Program-made: the position numbers and the translations under genes
In this document: one piece after another, positions 1 through 15,928 of the stretch
Numbering within the stretch: position 1 is the first letter of the stretch
How the letters are laid out: every line of letters starts with the position of its first letter
NCBI GenBank assembly: GCA_020137815.1
Contig: CM035354.1
Span: forward strand, 3,259,342 to 3,323,341
DNA length: 64,000 nucleotides
From: Hormiphora californensis
Taxonomy: Eukaryota > Ctenophora > Tentaculata > Cydippida > Pleurobrachiidae
Direction of reading: 5' to 3'
Notes under the pieces: model-generated
Seen by the model: only the letters and a program-made list of their open reading frames with translations
Database searches by the model: none
What the model was told of the DNA's origin: nothing

Positions 1-355
1 CCCACTTCCTCTGGAGGGTAACTATGGTAACCCCTTCCTTAGGAGGGTAACTATGGTAACCCCCTTCCTCTGGAGGGTAACTATGGTAACCCCTTCCTTA
101 GGAGGGTAACTATGGTAACCCCCTTCCTCTGGAGGGTAACTATGGTAACCCCTTCCTTAGGAGGGTAACTATGGTAACCCCCTTCCTCTGGAGGGTAACT
201 ATGGTAACCCCCTTCCTCTGGAGGGTAACTATGGTAACCCCTTCCTTAGGAGGGTAACTATGGTAACCCCCTTCCTCTGGAGGGTAACTATGGTAACCCC
301 TTCCTTAGGAGGGTAACTATGGTAACCCCCTTCCTCTGGAGGGTAACTATGGTAA
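1..355. repeat. Minisatellite, about 12 units of 29-30 bp
   Basis: Tandem units share the core GGAGGGTAACTATGGTAACC and alternate between two linkers, CCCTTCCTCT and CCTTCCTTAG. The array ends directly at the acceptor of the first visible adenylyl cyclase exon (exon starts at 376). The true acceptor reads CTTCCCCAG then GAGGGT, and the linker-plus-core of the repeat reads CCTTCCTTAG then GAGGGT, so the units look like copies of this 3' splice site. The array continues off the left edge of the window. Confidence 0.95.
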
Positions 356-375
356 CCACTAACCCTCTTCCCCAG

Positions 376-3288
376 GAGGGTGCACATCTCGGCTGCCACT
401 AAGAACTGCCTGCCTGTGGACGTGCAGTGTGAACCAGGCAATGGAATGGAGAGGGACAAATACATAAAGGAGAAGCAGATCACTAGTTTCCTTGTCCTCA
501 ATCCTGAATCGAGTGCTACACAATTCGAGGTGAGTCAGCCTTTTATATCTCCAACCAAAAACAATTTGAGGTGAATTTAGTCAGCCTTTTATGGATCTCA
601 ATTCTGGTTTTGTGAGGTCCGAGAGAGATAATTATATATACGGAGCGAATAGATAGAATGAGTGAAAGAAAGATGTATGATGTTGAAGAGTCTTGAGCGA
701 GATAGAAGATTATAATAAGTGTATGTCAAATCCTGACATTCAGTTTATCAAGAGCAGTATCCACAACAATTTTACCCTTATTCGGGGATGAGCCTTAGCC
801 CCTCTTATCTTCCCCTTCCTTGTCTTTGGTGTGGGGTGGGGGAAGAAGAGGCATAAAGGTCCCAGGCTGAGTAATGTCAACACACCTAGTAGGGGTGGTA
901 ACCAAGTAATCAGGCTGTAGATTTGCAGTGGCAAACGTGGGCTTATTCGGGCCTGAACCTTCATTTTGTTGCTTTATCCATCAACAAGTAAACATTTCAT
1001 TTTCCTTAGAAAGGTAGCAACAACTATCTTCCATGCAGGTACTACGTTTCCATGGTTACTACGTTTCCATGGTTACTAGTAATATTACTATCCCATATCT
1101 AGGTGTTGGAGAAGTATCGCCGTGTGATAGCCGAGAGTCAGGGAGCAAATGGGGAAGAAGAGGAGGAGGAAGAGAGTTTAAATGGTGTCCCTGTGTTAGC
1201 TGGACTAGAGGGAGGTCACACAAATGGAGTGGATCAGATAGGAGGAGGATACTTTGCCGCCAAGAAAAATAACAGCAAAGATGATCTTAGTCGGAACGGG
1301 TAGGTGAAATACATGTGCTGATATTCCACAAAAAAAAACCTGTTGTAGCTGTCACATTTTAAACTTCAATATATTTTCGATACGTAAACCTCACCTCGAC
1401 AATCGATATGGGGTGACATTAAATACATTTTGACTTGATCTACTCACAACTTTCTCAACAATAAATATCCGCTATTTATAGCTACGGACTAAAACGATAA
1501 TTTGAAGTTTCTCACATCTATTTTTATCGCGGCGATCAATGCCGAGTCTCGACTAAACTTTGAAGTTGTTAAAATTGATTCTCTAGAATTCTAGGATTTA
1601 ATCCCTCGAACCCCTCCCAGAAATAGTGTAACAGATGACGAAATGACGGTACACCAATACGTGGGCAAATGGGAATCTGTCACCCCCTTCGCTCCTGCCA
1701 ATGCCGCCAACTGTAACAACGATAAAAACGCGAAGAACGTCATTTTGAAGGTACATCTCATATTATGTGACACTCATTTGTGACACTGTATGTGGGAAGG
1801 AGGGCCCTTTATATATTGGGTGTACTAGTAACGAGCTATGCTACAACCAAGCTATTTATTTGATGAGGCTGATGAGCTATTTATTTCATGAGGCTCAGTA
1901 CATTTCACTGTCCCCTATAATAGTACCCCCTATAGTACCTCTTACACAACTAGCACCCCCTCATTTCACAACTAGCGTCTAGCACCACCTCACTTCACCC
2001 TTTCTCCATGTGATCAAAGTTCCATGTGAACATTAGCTGAACTAATTAAATTTATGAAATATTATCTATATTTCATTACAGGTGGGCTTATTTCCCATGC
2101 ACGCCAGTATTGCAGGACGAAAGGGTCGGAATCAGGTGATGAATCACCAGCGAGACCTAGATCAGGAGGTTAACGAGTGCATGAGGAAACAGGTGGAGGA
2201 TGGGAGGAGTCAGAGGCACAATGAAACTACGGAGAAAATACACCGACTCTCACTGAGGTATTAATGTGTTGCTAATGTGAGATAAGACGTGTAGAAACCT
2301 TTTTGAAGTTTATATCGAACAGCAGTTTACTGTCCTAAGATCTCAAAATCTGACCTGGTCTCGGGTCCCCTCTCCCCTCACTCCCTCCTTCTCCCACCTA
2401 GGTTTAAGAGCTCCCTAACGGAAACAGATTTCCAGCACCTCCCGGACAACATGTTCAAATACTACCTCGCCTGTGCCTTCATGGTTTTCCTCTTCATTGG
2501 GGCCATCCAACTGTGTATCCTTCCCTACCGGCTAATCACCGTGATAGCCTTCACATCAGCGCTCGTCATCCTGTCTATCTGTGTGGTAGTTGCCATGGCA
2601 ACGCCCCGGTTTTGTGAGTGTCTCCGGCAATTCAGTGCCATTATCACAGAGAGCAACAAGATACGAGTTGTGCTGGCCATTCTGACAACAGTGATCGTGT
2701 ATGTGGTGGCCTTCATACAAATTGTGAGTACAGGGGGTTTCGGTCAATATAAAAACTGCTTAAAATCTCAATAAAAGTTGTCACCACCTATGTGGCTCAC
2801 AACGCATTTTATTTCATAAAAGTGGGCTCTTTGAGGGTTCAGAAGATCAAGTCACCACCACCCAGACTAATTACTTTTTACAACCTCAGATAAGTTGTAA
2901 GTGTACGGAAGGTGAGGATAACAGTTGTAATGGAGTTCGGACACGGGATCCTACTGCCCAACAGTGCGACTTTCCCATGGTAAATAACAAGTTTTAACGT
3001 GCACAATAATTCACTATTTAGCTTCTTGTAATTAATGATAAATGCCTTTTTTCTTATTTTCTGGTGTTCTGCTTTATTTCACATTCTCCCCGCTACTATC
3101 CAGCTTGATTCCGTTTGGTCATGTGATATGTGACATGTTTATCCCATATCCTCATTTCTTTGAATATTTTACCAACCACTAATTTGTTTCAACGTTGTAC
3201 AACATGCGCCTTTGATTCTTTAATGATACCTACTAATTCCTTCTCTTCTTTCATCTTTATTTCTCTTCATATCTCTGAAAAATCTTTT

Positions 3289-3375
<87 letters not shown>

Positions 3376-4512
3376 TCTCTCTCCCTCTCTCTCTCTCTAC
3401 ATATAACAATCTCTCTTTCTCGTTCCTTAGCTAAAGTAACACTCTCTCCCTCCCAGTATTTCTACATCAGTGGAATGTTGGCCATGTTGTGCAGTGCGGT
3501 GTTTCTCAAGTTTGATCACATCATCAAAGATGTCCTAATGGTACTGGCGATGGTATCCTATATCGTCATCATGCACGTAACCCATGCTGATATATTTGAT
3601 GCTCACGATGAGTTTCTCGTCACTTCCGTCAACAAAACACTGTGAGTTAGTATAATGAGTTTAGATAAAACGCTGTGAGTTAGTATAATGGGTTTAGATA
3701 AAACTGTTAGTTAGTGGTTCATATTAAATGGGGGGGGGGTTTGAAATCGATTTGTATTCGGTTTAGAAAAATGATGTTAACCTTGGTTATGTGAGGAGAG
3801 AGTCGAGAGAGGTCCGAAAAAGGCAAGGTTAATCAGGATGAACTGAATGTTAAATCTTTCAGAGAGGAAGAGAAAGTGAACATGCTACTTCTGAAAGAGT
3901 ACGGTACAGTGTACCTGCTAATGCTTGGACTCGCCCTAATTTCTCTCGGTAAGATCGATGTTAAAGTCTCTCTCCCCTCCCTCATTACATTTTCTATTGC
4001 TGTACGGCATCGGTACTTTCATTCCTCTGAGTGTTTTTTACCTAATATGGTCATGTGACTATTTCAGGGTTTGAGGTCGAACGAACAGCTCGTGTTGACT
4101 TTCAACAAAGACGCCAAGCGGCTGAGAAAAAGGATCAAATGGAGGATTTCAAGACGAATAATGGCATTTTGCTCCGGAACCTCCTTCCCGGGCACGTCGC
4201 AGAGCACTTTATGGGATGTGGCAAAATTGTAAGCGGCGACGACACAGAAGAGAGCCATCTCGCGCTAAGGCGCTCTCTTGCTGCGCGCACAACCTCACAT
4301 ACACAGACTGAGCTGGTACCGATTGATTGAAGTTCAATTTGAACTGACTGCTGACAGCCCATTTTCGAGGCTTAGATTGGTCAAACTGATTTGAGACACG
4401 CACGATCCAAGCACAATTTGAACTTCTGACAAGTGACACATTTAGTCGAGACCTGGTGGCAGCTGTTTTTCAGAACTGTCCTTTTATCTCGCTCTCTCCA
4501 GTCTCCTCCCCC

Positions 4513-4596
<84 letters not shown>

Positions 4597-5796
4597 TCTC
4601 TTTCTCTCCCTCTCTCCTCTGACCTCTAAATCCTTCTCTACCTCACCTTCCTACAGGGTTTATACCACGAAGACCACTACAACGTTGGGGTAATGTTCGC
4701 TTCGATCCCCAACTTTTTTGCTGAATTCTACGCCGAAAATGACGTGAACAACAATGGTATCGAGTGTATGAGGGTGCTCAATGAGATCATTGCTGATTTT
4801 GATGAGTTACTGGAAAAACCTAAATTCAACTGCAGTAAGTATACTAATTACAACTTATATATCGAGAAAGTTCTCTGTTCGGCACAAGACGACCGCTTTT
4901 CTGAGGGGGTCTGTCAATCATCTAACCAATGCTGTTGTATTACATCTTGTTCTAAGGATTGTTAGCTAAATAACAGTGTTATTAACACTGTACCTCGTCA
5001 GTTGAGAAGATAAAAACGATAGGAGCAACGTATATGGTTGCTGCCGGTCTCACACCTAAAGTGGTCTACGATGGCTCTGAGACTGATGTTGATACGTACC
5101 TCTGCACTTTATGCGAGTTTGCATTTGCCATGCAGGACTGTATCAAGAGGATCAATAAACACTCATTCAATAACTTTCAACTTAGGATGGGTGAGTACTG
5201 AGTTATTAGTGAATGTTCGGTTTCACTCACAAATGTTTCATTTACTGCTGCTAACTGAGATTCGTATTAAAGAATGTACTGTTTCGTCAACATGGGACTT
5301 TTCGGACTCATACAATTCACATCCTCAATAAATAGTTTCCCAAAATAAATAATTCCCAAATCCCTCGCTTACAAATCCATTTCAGGGATAAACCACGGTT
5401 CGCTGGTGGCTGGAGTTATCGGGGCCACCAAACCACAGTATGATATTTGGGGTAACACCGTTAATGTAGCATCTCGGATGGAGAGTACGGGGAAAATTGG
5501 GAAAATTCAGGTAAAAATCATCATGCTCATGTTGCTCATTCCTCCGGCTTGACAGGTCTTTACTTGCTTTGTTCGACCCTCTTACCCTCTCTCTCAAATG
5601 GGTTTGACCAAAACAAGGCAGGTCGTGTATCCAATATTCATGAGTAATAATCCCCCTTTCTCCCTTGCAGATAACAGAGGATAGCTCGCACAAACTGGAC
5701 AGATATGGTTTTAGATTTGACGATCCACATTTTGTGCAAGTCAAGGGAAAGGGTAACATGAAGGCACGGTTTTTAATTGACAGAGTAGCCAGCTAG
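376..5796 (+). CDS. Transmembrane adenylyl cyclase, C-terminal part (N-terminus outside window)
   Basis: Makes cAMP from ATP at the plasma membrane, normally under G-protein control. Twelve exons read in phase: 376-529, 1103-1299, 2108-2257, 2402-2723, 2890-2979, 3457-3641, 3863-3948, 4068-4228, 4657-4834, 5002-5190, 5386-5510, 5671-5796 (stop TAG). The first carries the end of catalytic domain C1 (RVHISAATK...EPGNGMERD). Then come an acidic C1b linker, a second six-helix membrane block (2450-3948) with a cysteine-rich extracellular loop, and catalytic domain C2 (from 4150). C2 keeps the family signatures [47 protein letters not shown] and QVKGKG, including the ATP-site Lys, Asp, Asn and Arg. 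Exon 3 stays in frame only with the acceptor at 2107; the one at 2081 would shift it. No frameshift is needed. The subtype is uncertain; C2 is closest in my recall to ADCY5/6-like members. Confidence 0.93.
3294..3398. repeat. (CT)n microsatellite in cyclase intron
   Basis: Near-pure CT dinucleotides with a few single-base interruptions, about 60 bp upstream of the exon at 3457. It produces a spurious Ser/Leu ORF. Confidence 0.95.
3631..3712 (+). repeat. Tandem duplication of a 5' splice site
   Basis: The exon end and donor at 3641 (AAAACACT then GTGAGTTAG) recurs 34 bp later as AAAACGCT then GTGAGTTAGTATAATG, followed by a decayed third unit (AAAACTGTTAGTTAG). A second, perfectly good donor therefore sits 34 nt inside the intron. 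Confidence 0.8.
4517..4612. repeat. (CT)n microsatellite in cyclase intron
   Basis: CT tract about 45 bp upstream of the acceptor for the exon at 4657. It merges with the natural polypyrimidine tract. Confidence 0.93.
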
Positions 5797-6399
5797 CGGT
5801 AAAAGAGAGCTGAACTTCACCGCCGTAAAACTCTCAATCACATGATTAGATGCAGACAGGAAAGAAGTTTTAAAATCTGTTTAAATTAAATTGTGTGTTC
5901 TATTCCGTATTTGTATAATGTATTTAACCACGAAGATTCATCATGCATCTCTCTCCCAGAGATCCTCTGTACCTCCCCTGTTTACTATTAGTAATACTAA
6001 ACAGTTTAGTGTGCTCCCAGGTGTGCACTGCCATGTATAATTTTGTATTTAGTGTTTTATTTTCGTAACATAACACCTCGATCTTTAGTTTTCACGTGAC
6101 TTTTAAACCAGAACCGGCTTGTTTAATTTTGTACAATTGTCGGGTAACGGCTACCGCGAAGTTTTCATTTGTATGCTGCGAACTTAGGACGCGCACATGG
6201 CACGCGATGGATTCGCGCGCGTTTGAACATGAAAATAAAATAAAACTTCAAGTTGTCAGATTTAAAAAAATCTTTTTGGTCGTCTGTTTTGTTTTTGACA
6301 CTTAAACCATCGATCTGACGCGTCTGTGGCCAATTTTGTTCTTGTGTTAATGATAACAAATATGGGACCGAATGGAAATGATCAAATAAATGTTTTAGA
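5797..6399. other. Intergenic: cyclase 3' side and IF1 upstream region
   Basis: AT-rich, with no ORF resembling a protein. It should contain the 3' UTR of the cyclase and the promoter or 5' UTR of the next gene. Palindromic ATGGCACGCGATGGATTCGC-type GC-rich sequence lies at 6197-6222; no function is assigned. Confidence 0.5.
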
Positions 6400-6633
6400 A
6401 TGCTGATGAATATTGCTCTCCGACGTGGCGGACCCGCTGCAAGCCGAGCTATGGCCCGTGCTCTCAGCGACGACGGTGGTGCCATTGTTGACGACAAAAA
6501 GGGTGCATTTGCAAAGAGAGAGAAGAGTTTGGAAGAACAGTACATCAAGAGAAAGGAAGCTGAGGAGATGGCTGCTTTCCGAGCGGAACTAGCAAGACTG
6601 AAAGCGGAGGTCGATGAGCTGAAGAAGAAATAA
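6400..6633 (+). CDS. ATP5IF1: Mitochondrial F1Fo-ATPase inhibitor IF1
   Basis: Single-exon 77-residue protein. IF1 binds the F1 catalytic head at low matrix pH and blocks wasteful ATP hydrolysis. The N-terminus (MLMNIALRRGGPAASRAMAR) is rich in Arg/Ala and lacks acids, as expected for a matrix-targeting presequence. The inhibitory segment follows from about residue 33 (KKGAFAKREKSLEEQYIKRK), matching the conserved GAFGKREAAEEERY region of the family. The C-terminus is a short amphipathic coiled coil ending in ELKKK. The length is shorter than in mammals (about 106) but normal for compact IF1 proteins. An alternative Met lies at codon 3. A TTTTAG just before the ATG could be a 3' splice site, so a 5' non-coding exon is possible. 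The reading is confident because the signature motif is in place. Confidence 0.88.
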   Translation: MLMNIALRRGGPAASRAMARALSDDGGAIVDDKKGAFAKREKSLEEQYIKRKEAEEMAAFRAELARLKAEVDELKKK

Positions 6634-6877
6634 ACTGAGAATTGTCATAACACTTTATAAAAGCATTTAATTAGTGTGTAAATAGTTCAATTTACTATTA
6701 ATGAGGTTTCAATATTTATATTTAATACACTATATAATACATTACACACAATTTATTACCAGCTATCATAACTATTTTCGTGTTTTGCTTACTTTCGCCT
6801 CCATTATTGAATATCTCGAGGTAATGGTGTAGTCTTAATCAATAGTATCGCTAATTTTCTTCCTATATTTTAGCAAA

Positions 6878-12120
<5,243 letters not shown>

Positions 12121-12133
<13 letters not shown>

Positions 12134-12192
12134 CCTGTGACATGAGTTAACCTTTAACATGGGTTAACCTTTAACATGAGTTGACCTTGATG
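12121..12192 (+). repeat. Tandem repeat starting at the stop codon
   Basis: The final codons CACATGGGTTAA are followed by ACATGAGTTAACCTTTA-type units, four copies of about 17 bp. The repeat unit therefore includes the last coding residues and the stop of the TAX1BP1-like gene. Confidence 0.8.
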
Positions 12193-13106
12193 TGACATAA
12201 ACAATATATAATTGACTTTGAGCTCAACAAGAGACTTTTTTCTGACCACAATTTCTTGATTTTGTGGAGTGATTCAGAATCTGGTGTGCAGCGAAAGTAT
12301 TTCGATTGTGAAAATCATATTCAAAAACGAAAGTGTGTCTTCCGCACTTTTGGTTCAGATTTTTATTGTTTTGTAAAACCTTTAATCAAAGTTCTTTTTC
12401 AAAATGTTAACTGTATAAATTATTCGTTTCTCAATTCGGACGGCGACAATGAGACAGAGAACTACATTTTATCCTAAATATTATGAGCATAGAGCCAGCC
12501 CACTGGAGTGACAATGTTTTATCTTTCCTTCTAGTTTTAATTCATGAGATTAGCTGTTTTAATTTTCACCACAATCCACATCTCCGTCGTGTGAAGAAGG
12601 AGCCAGCTGAATCTAATGCCAGCTCTTTGATGGGAAGAAACTCCCGTCAGCCGTCAGGGGCCTGGTACACCTAGTGCCAGGAATCAGGATCCAGTCTGCC
12701 TGGCCTGGAGACGCCGACAGAATCTGAGCGCACTCCACTGTCGACGCTGGACTAGTAGACAGCGTTTCACTTTAAGAATTTGTCAGAGCATTGGCAATTA
12801 AAAACAATGCACAGCTGTCGCGTCGGTCCGGCTAGATCTACAGTTGGTGCCATTGCTACCTATTCTCGCTTATGTGAGACACAGGTGTCCATGTCACCAA
12901 GATCTATAACAGGTCATTCACCAACCCAGTTTAGATTCTCACCAATGTGCTCAGATTGGCCTTGGATCACCAGCAGACAGCTCAGAGTGTGTTACCGCCG
13001 CCGTGGGTAAGGAGTGGTGATTTGACCCGGTACAGATTTCTCTGCAGCAGAGCCTCATCATCTGAGGGTCTGGGTTGTCTAACAGACCGCGGTCGACCGT
13101 TCCCAT
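12193..13106. other. 3' flank of the TAX1BP1-like gene with decayed repeats
   Basis: 12193-12690 is AT-rich and probably the 3' UTR. 12690-12765 resembles the micro-MITE family (GACAGAATCTGAGCGCACTC, and the ends CAGTCTG / TAGACAG). The rest has no convincing gene. The ORFs at 12780-13165 have no family features. Confidence 0.5.
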
Positions 13107-14029
13107 CTATGTGGCAGCGCCAGACCACGTTTTGCCGTTTTGATTCTACTATACCGCCCGACTAGACAGTGTAGTCAGGACCACTATTGGTGCGCGGTCG
13201 TGCCCACGGAAGGAGTGCTTGGATCATCTTGAAACCGGTTTTAAGTTCACTAATGCATACCCAAAAGTGTCTGTAGCCATTTGGGTGATGTTCTGACAAT
13301 CCAATCACGAGTTATGACCGAAAAACAGTCAAAAAAGACGTTTTAAAGTGACAAAAAGGAGGATCTGAACACAGCCCTTATATGAAGGGCTGGGGCTTTG
13401 AAACTTCTTGTGTGGACAGAGAATCGTCCAAATTTGCAGTGTCAACTTTCAGATAGTTTCTATCTTTTGTAGTTATCTAATTAGAGTCGTTTAAACATGT
13501 GAGAAGTTGCTAAAGGGGCCTATAATACTGCTTGTGAAGTGATCACTTGACGAGATTTGCCCAATTAGAGAGCGGATTAAAGCATACAAGCGGTGAGAGC
13601 AAGCAATATGAGATGGAAGTAGTACCTAATCACCCTGTTTTGCAGGGTCATAAAGATCGTCTCACATGTTTGAATGGCTCTAATTACATAACTACAAAAG
13701 ATAGCAACTATCTGAAAGTTGACACAAATTTGGACGATTCTCTGTCCACACAAGAAGTTTCAAAGCCCCAGCCCTTCATATAAGGGCTGTGTTCAGATCC
13801 TCCTTTTTGTCACTTTAAAACGTCTTTTTTGACTGTTTTTCGGTCATAACTCGTGATTGGATTGTCAGAACATCACCCAAATGGCTACAGACACTTTTGG
13901 GTATGCATTAGTGAACTTAAAACCGGTTTCAAGATGATCCAAGCACTCCTTCCGTGGGCACGACCGCGCACCAATAGTGGTCCTGACTAGTGTGCAATGT
14001 GCATAGAACAGGTCGGTGCCGCCAGATAG
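13107..14029. mobile_element. Micro-MITE copy split by a foldback element
   Basis: Left part 13107-13172 reads CTATGTGGCAGCGCCAGACC...GACTAGACAGTGT. The right part reads GCAATGTGC...GGTCGGTGCCGCCAGATAG, ending at 14029. Removing 13173-13988 plus one AGTGT joins the halves into a sequence that follows the intact copy at 10987-11067. Confidence 0.72.
13168..13993. mobile_element. 816-bp foldback (long inverted repeat) element with 5-bp target duplication
   Basis: The arms 13173-13503 and 13660-13988 are about 330 bp each and close to identical when one is reversed; termini are AGTCAGGACC / GGTCCTGACT. The spacer is 156 bp. Exact AGTGT duplications flank it at 13168-13172 and 13989-13993. There is no transposase ORF, and the RNA would form a long hairpin. 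Superfamily uncertain. Confidence 0.9.
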
Positions 14030-14455
14030 ATCACCATGACCATTGTATCTGGTTTTCACCACCACCATCCTATACCAGTCCCTTGCCTACGGGCGCGCGA
14101 ACATGAGGGGCGCGACGTGCCCAAACCAGTCCCATACTTCACCGAATTGTCGCAAAGACAAACAGCTGTTTAAAAGAATAAATAATAGTGAGTGTAAAAA
14201 AATAGTTTGCACTTTGCTTATTTAAAATGAAAATAAATTAAGGTTTTAAAAATGATATGTACTCTTGGTTCGAGAAAATTTCTTCGTTCGGTCACGGGAC
14301 TAGACTTTTGAGTTCAGTCAACTATATTTTGGTGCTATAACTATATTGTCTTCCTCTCTTCTAGAACGTACATTAAACAAAATAGTGTTTTGAGTTTTGA
14401 TAATCTACACTGCAAATGAAAATTACACACTCTCTCTCTCCATTATTCTCCTTGT
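14030..14455. other. Intergenic, convergent gene ends
   Basis: Contains a short palindromic repeat GCGCGCGAACATGAGGGGCG at 14091 that recurs at 44243. It also holds AT-rich sequence that is probably the 3' UTR of the MGM101-like gene. No ORF of interest. Confidence 0.5.
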
Positions 14456-15484
14456 CTATTTATAGTAGGTAGACCTCTTGAATGGCCATGACCAATCCTC
14501 ATCTTTTCTCCTCCACAAATTGGCCTTTCTCTGGGTAGTAACATTCTCCGCCCACTCTTGTATCCCATATTTCCCTCTCCAGGTGTCAGCCCAGCGCTTG
14601 TCCCATAACTCTGATGCAACACCTAGCAAGGGAGGGTAGGGGGAATTAGGGGAGGGAGGAAGGGGAGTGACAGCAATTGTAGATTTGAAAACCATTTTAT
14701 TTCAAACAATATAGATTGATCTGGTATGACACAACTTACCAAAGTCTTTGCAGCACCGAGTAAGCGCAGTCGCCTTGATCCTCTCCGCGGCATCTGAATA
14801 ATTCTGATTCTTTGAGAAAAAGTTGGTTTCTCCGAAAGCCTGTGAGATGAACCTCTCGTGGCAGTAGAGAGCGTATTCCCGGACCAATTGGACGTACTTC
14901 TGGTCGGGATCCGTGGGCGGGAGTTCCTTGATATCGTCCACGGGAATGAGGGCCCAACCTCCATGTCCAAATGCCTTGTTTAGTAGGGATTTATAGTGGT
15001 CTTCGGGAACTGATAACGTCCCATCTTTACCAAGGAGAACCTGAAATGGAGAATTGTGTGTTAGAACTGTGTGTTAGTTGGATGGGGAGAGCTGGAATAT
15101 ACTTAGACCACCCAATTAGTAGTTATTAGTTCCTCACAACCTATCAATCAAAGCTACTACAGTGGGTAATGACTAATGGCACTGAGCCGTCTTTAACGAG
15201 GTAGTAGTTAACACTAAACTCGTAAGGGAGCATTGAGGCCGGAGCATTACAAAATAGAAAGAAACCCAAGCTCGATATACAATTACCTTATCTTCGGGGA
15301 TTGCTGAAGTAAGGACACTGGATACCTTGCTCTCAAATGGAATTCCAACTTTTTCAAACCTCCGATCAAGCTGAATATCTCCCTCTCCCATCTGGTCGCT
15401 CTCTGTTGCAGAGGAGAGACCTCTGGCTCCATTGGGGAGAACTAGGGAACGGAGGGCAAACACTGCCCGAACTGACCTTTGCAT
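14456..15484 (-). CDS. MGM101: Mgm101-like mitochondrial genome maintenance protein
   Basis: Three exons in phase: 15287-15484, 14740-15040, 14456-14622, giving 221 residues. Mgm101 is a Rad52-like single-strand annealing protein that keeps mitochondrial DNA intact in yeast. The first 26 residues (MQRSVRAVFALRSLVLPNGA) are Arg-rich and acid-free, a good matrix presequence. The core matches the yeast protein strongly in order: NKAFGHGGWALIP, VREYALYCHERFISQAFGE, ATALTRCCKDFGVASELWD, ENVTTQRKANLWRRKDEDW. These cover the conserved DNA-binding core to the C-terminus. An alternative start is Met32. Splice sites are canonical (GTAATT, GTAAGT donors; TTTCAG, GCTAG acceptors). It lies 445 bp downstream of the ELAV-like gene on the same strand. 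The family is best known from fungi; I do not know of a vertebrate copy. Confidence 0.88.
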
Positions 15485-15928
15485 GGCTATAATAACGGGT
15501 GGATAAAGGTTGTTTGGAAAGGGGATGGGTCAAGGAGGGTCAGGGGTCAGAGGAAAGGGGGGTCAGAGGGGTGAGCCCTGAGAGAAAAGGGGATAAAATA
15601 GGGAAAACGTTTAAAAAATGAGACAAAAGAGAAAAAACAACGGCGTCATTTTCGTAATAATTTCAATGATTCATCAAGTGGGTAAAACACAGCAAAAATA
15701 ATTTCACTTTTAGGAAAAAAATGTTCATTTTTGGAATTGGAATCAATTGATTGATCTGAATTGTCTTATCTGGGGTTCTCGATTCCTAATCCCTTTGAAT
15801 AAGAAGATCTGAGAAGTGAGAGTAGAATCAACGCCGCGAAGTGCCTGATCTTATTTTCTAGTAGTGTATCATGTACGGACAAAAGTCGAAAAAAGTCCCA
15901 AAAACCACCAAAACCAGCCAAATTTCCC
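15485..15928. other. Short intergenic segment between ELAV-like and MGM101-like
   Basis: A/G-rich on the minus sense, no ORF. It probably holds the 3' UTR of the ELAV-like gene and the promoter of MGM101. Confidence 0.5.

Noticed and set aside
2082-2107. Upstream acceptor for cyclase exon 3
   Set aside because: Using it gives a frame that stops early; the acceptor at 2107 keeps the frame, so no frameshift is claimed here.
3130-3645. 171-residue ORF with poly-Ser/Leu
   Set aside because: Most of it is a (CT)n tract; only 3457-3641 is a real cyclase exon in this frame.
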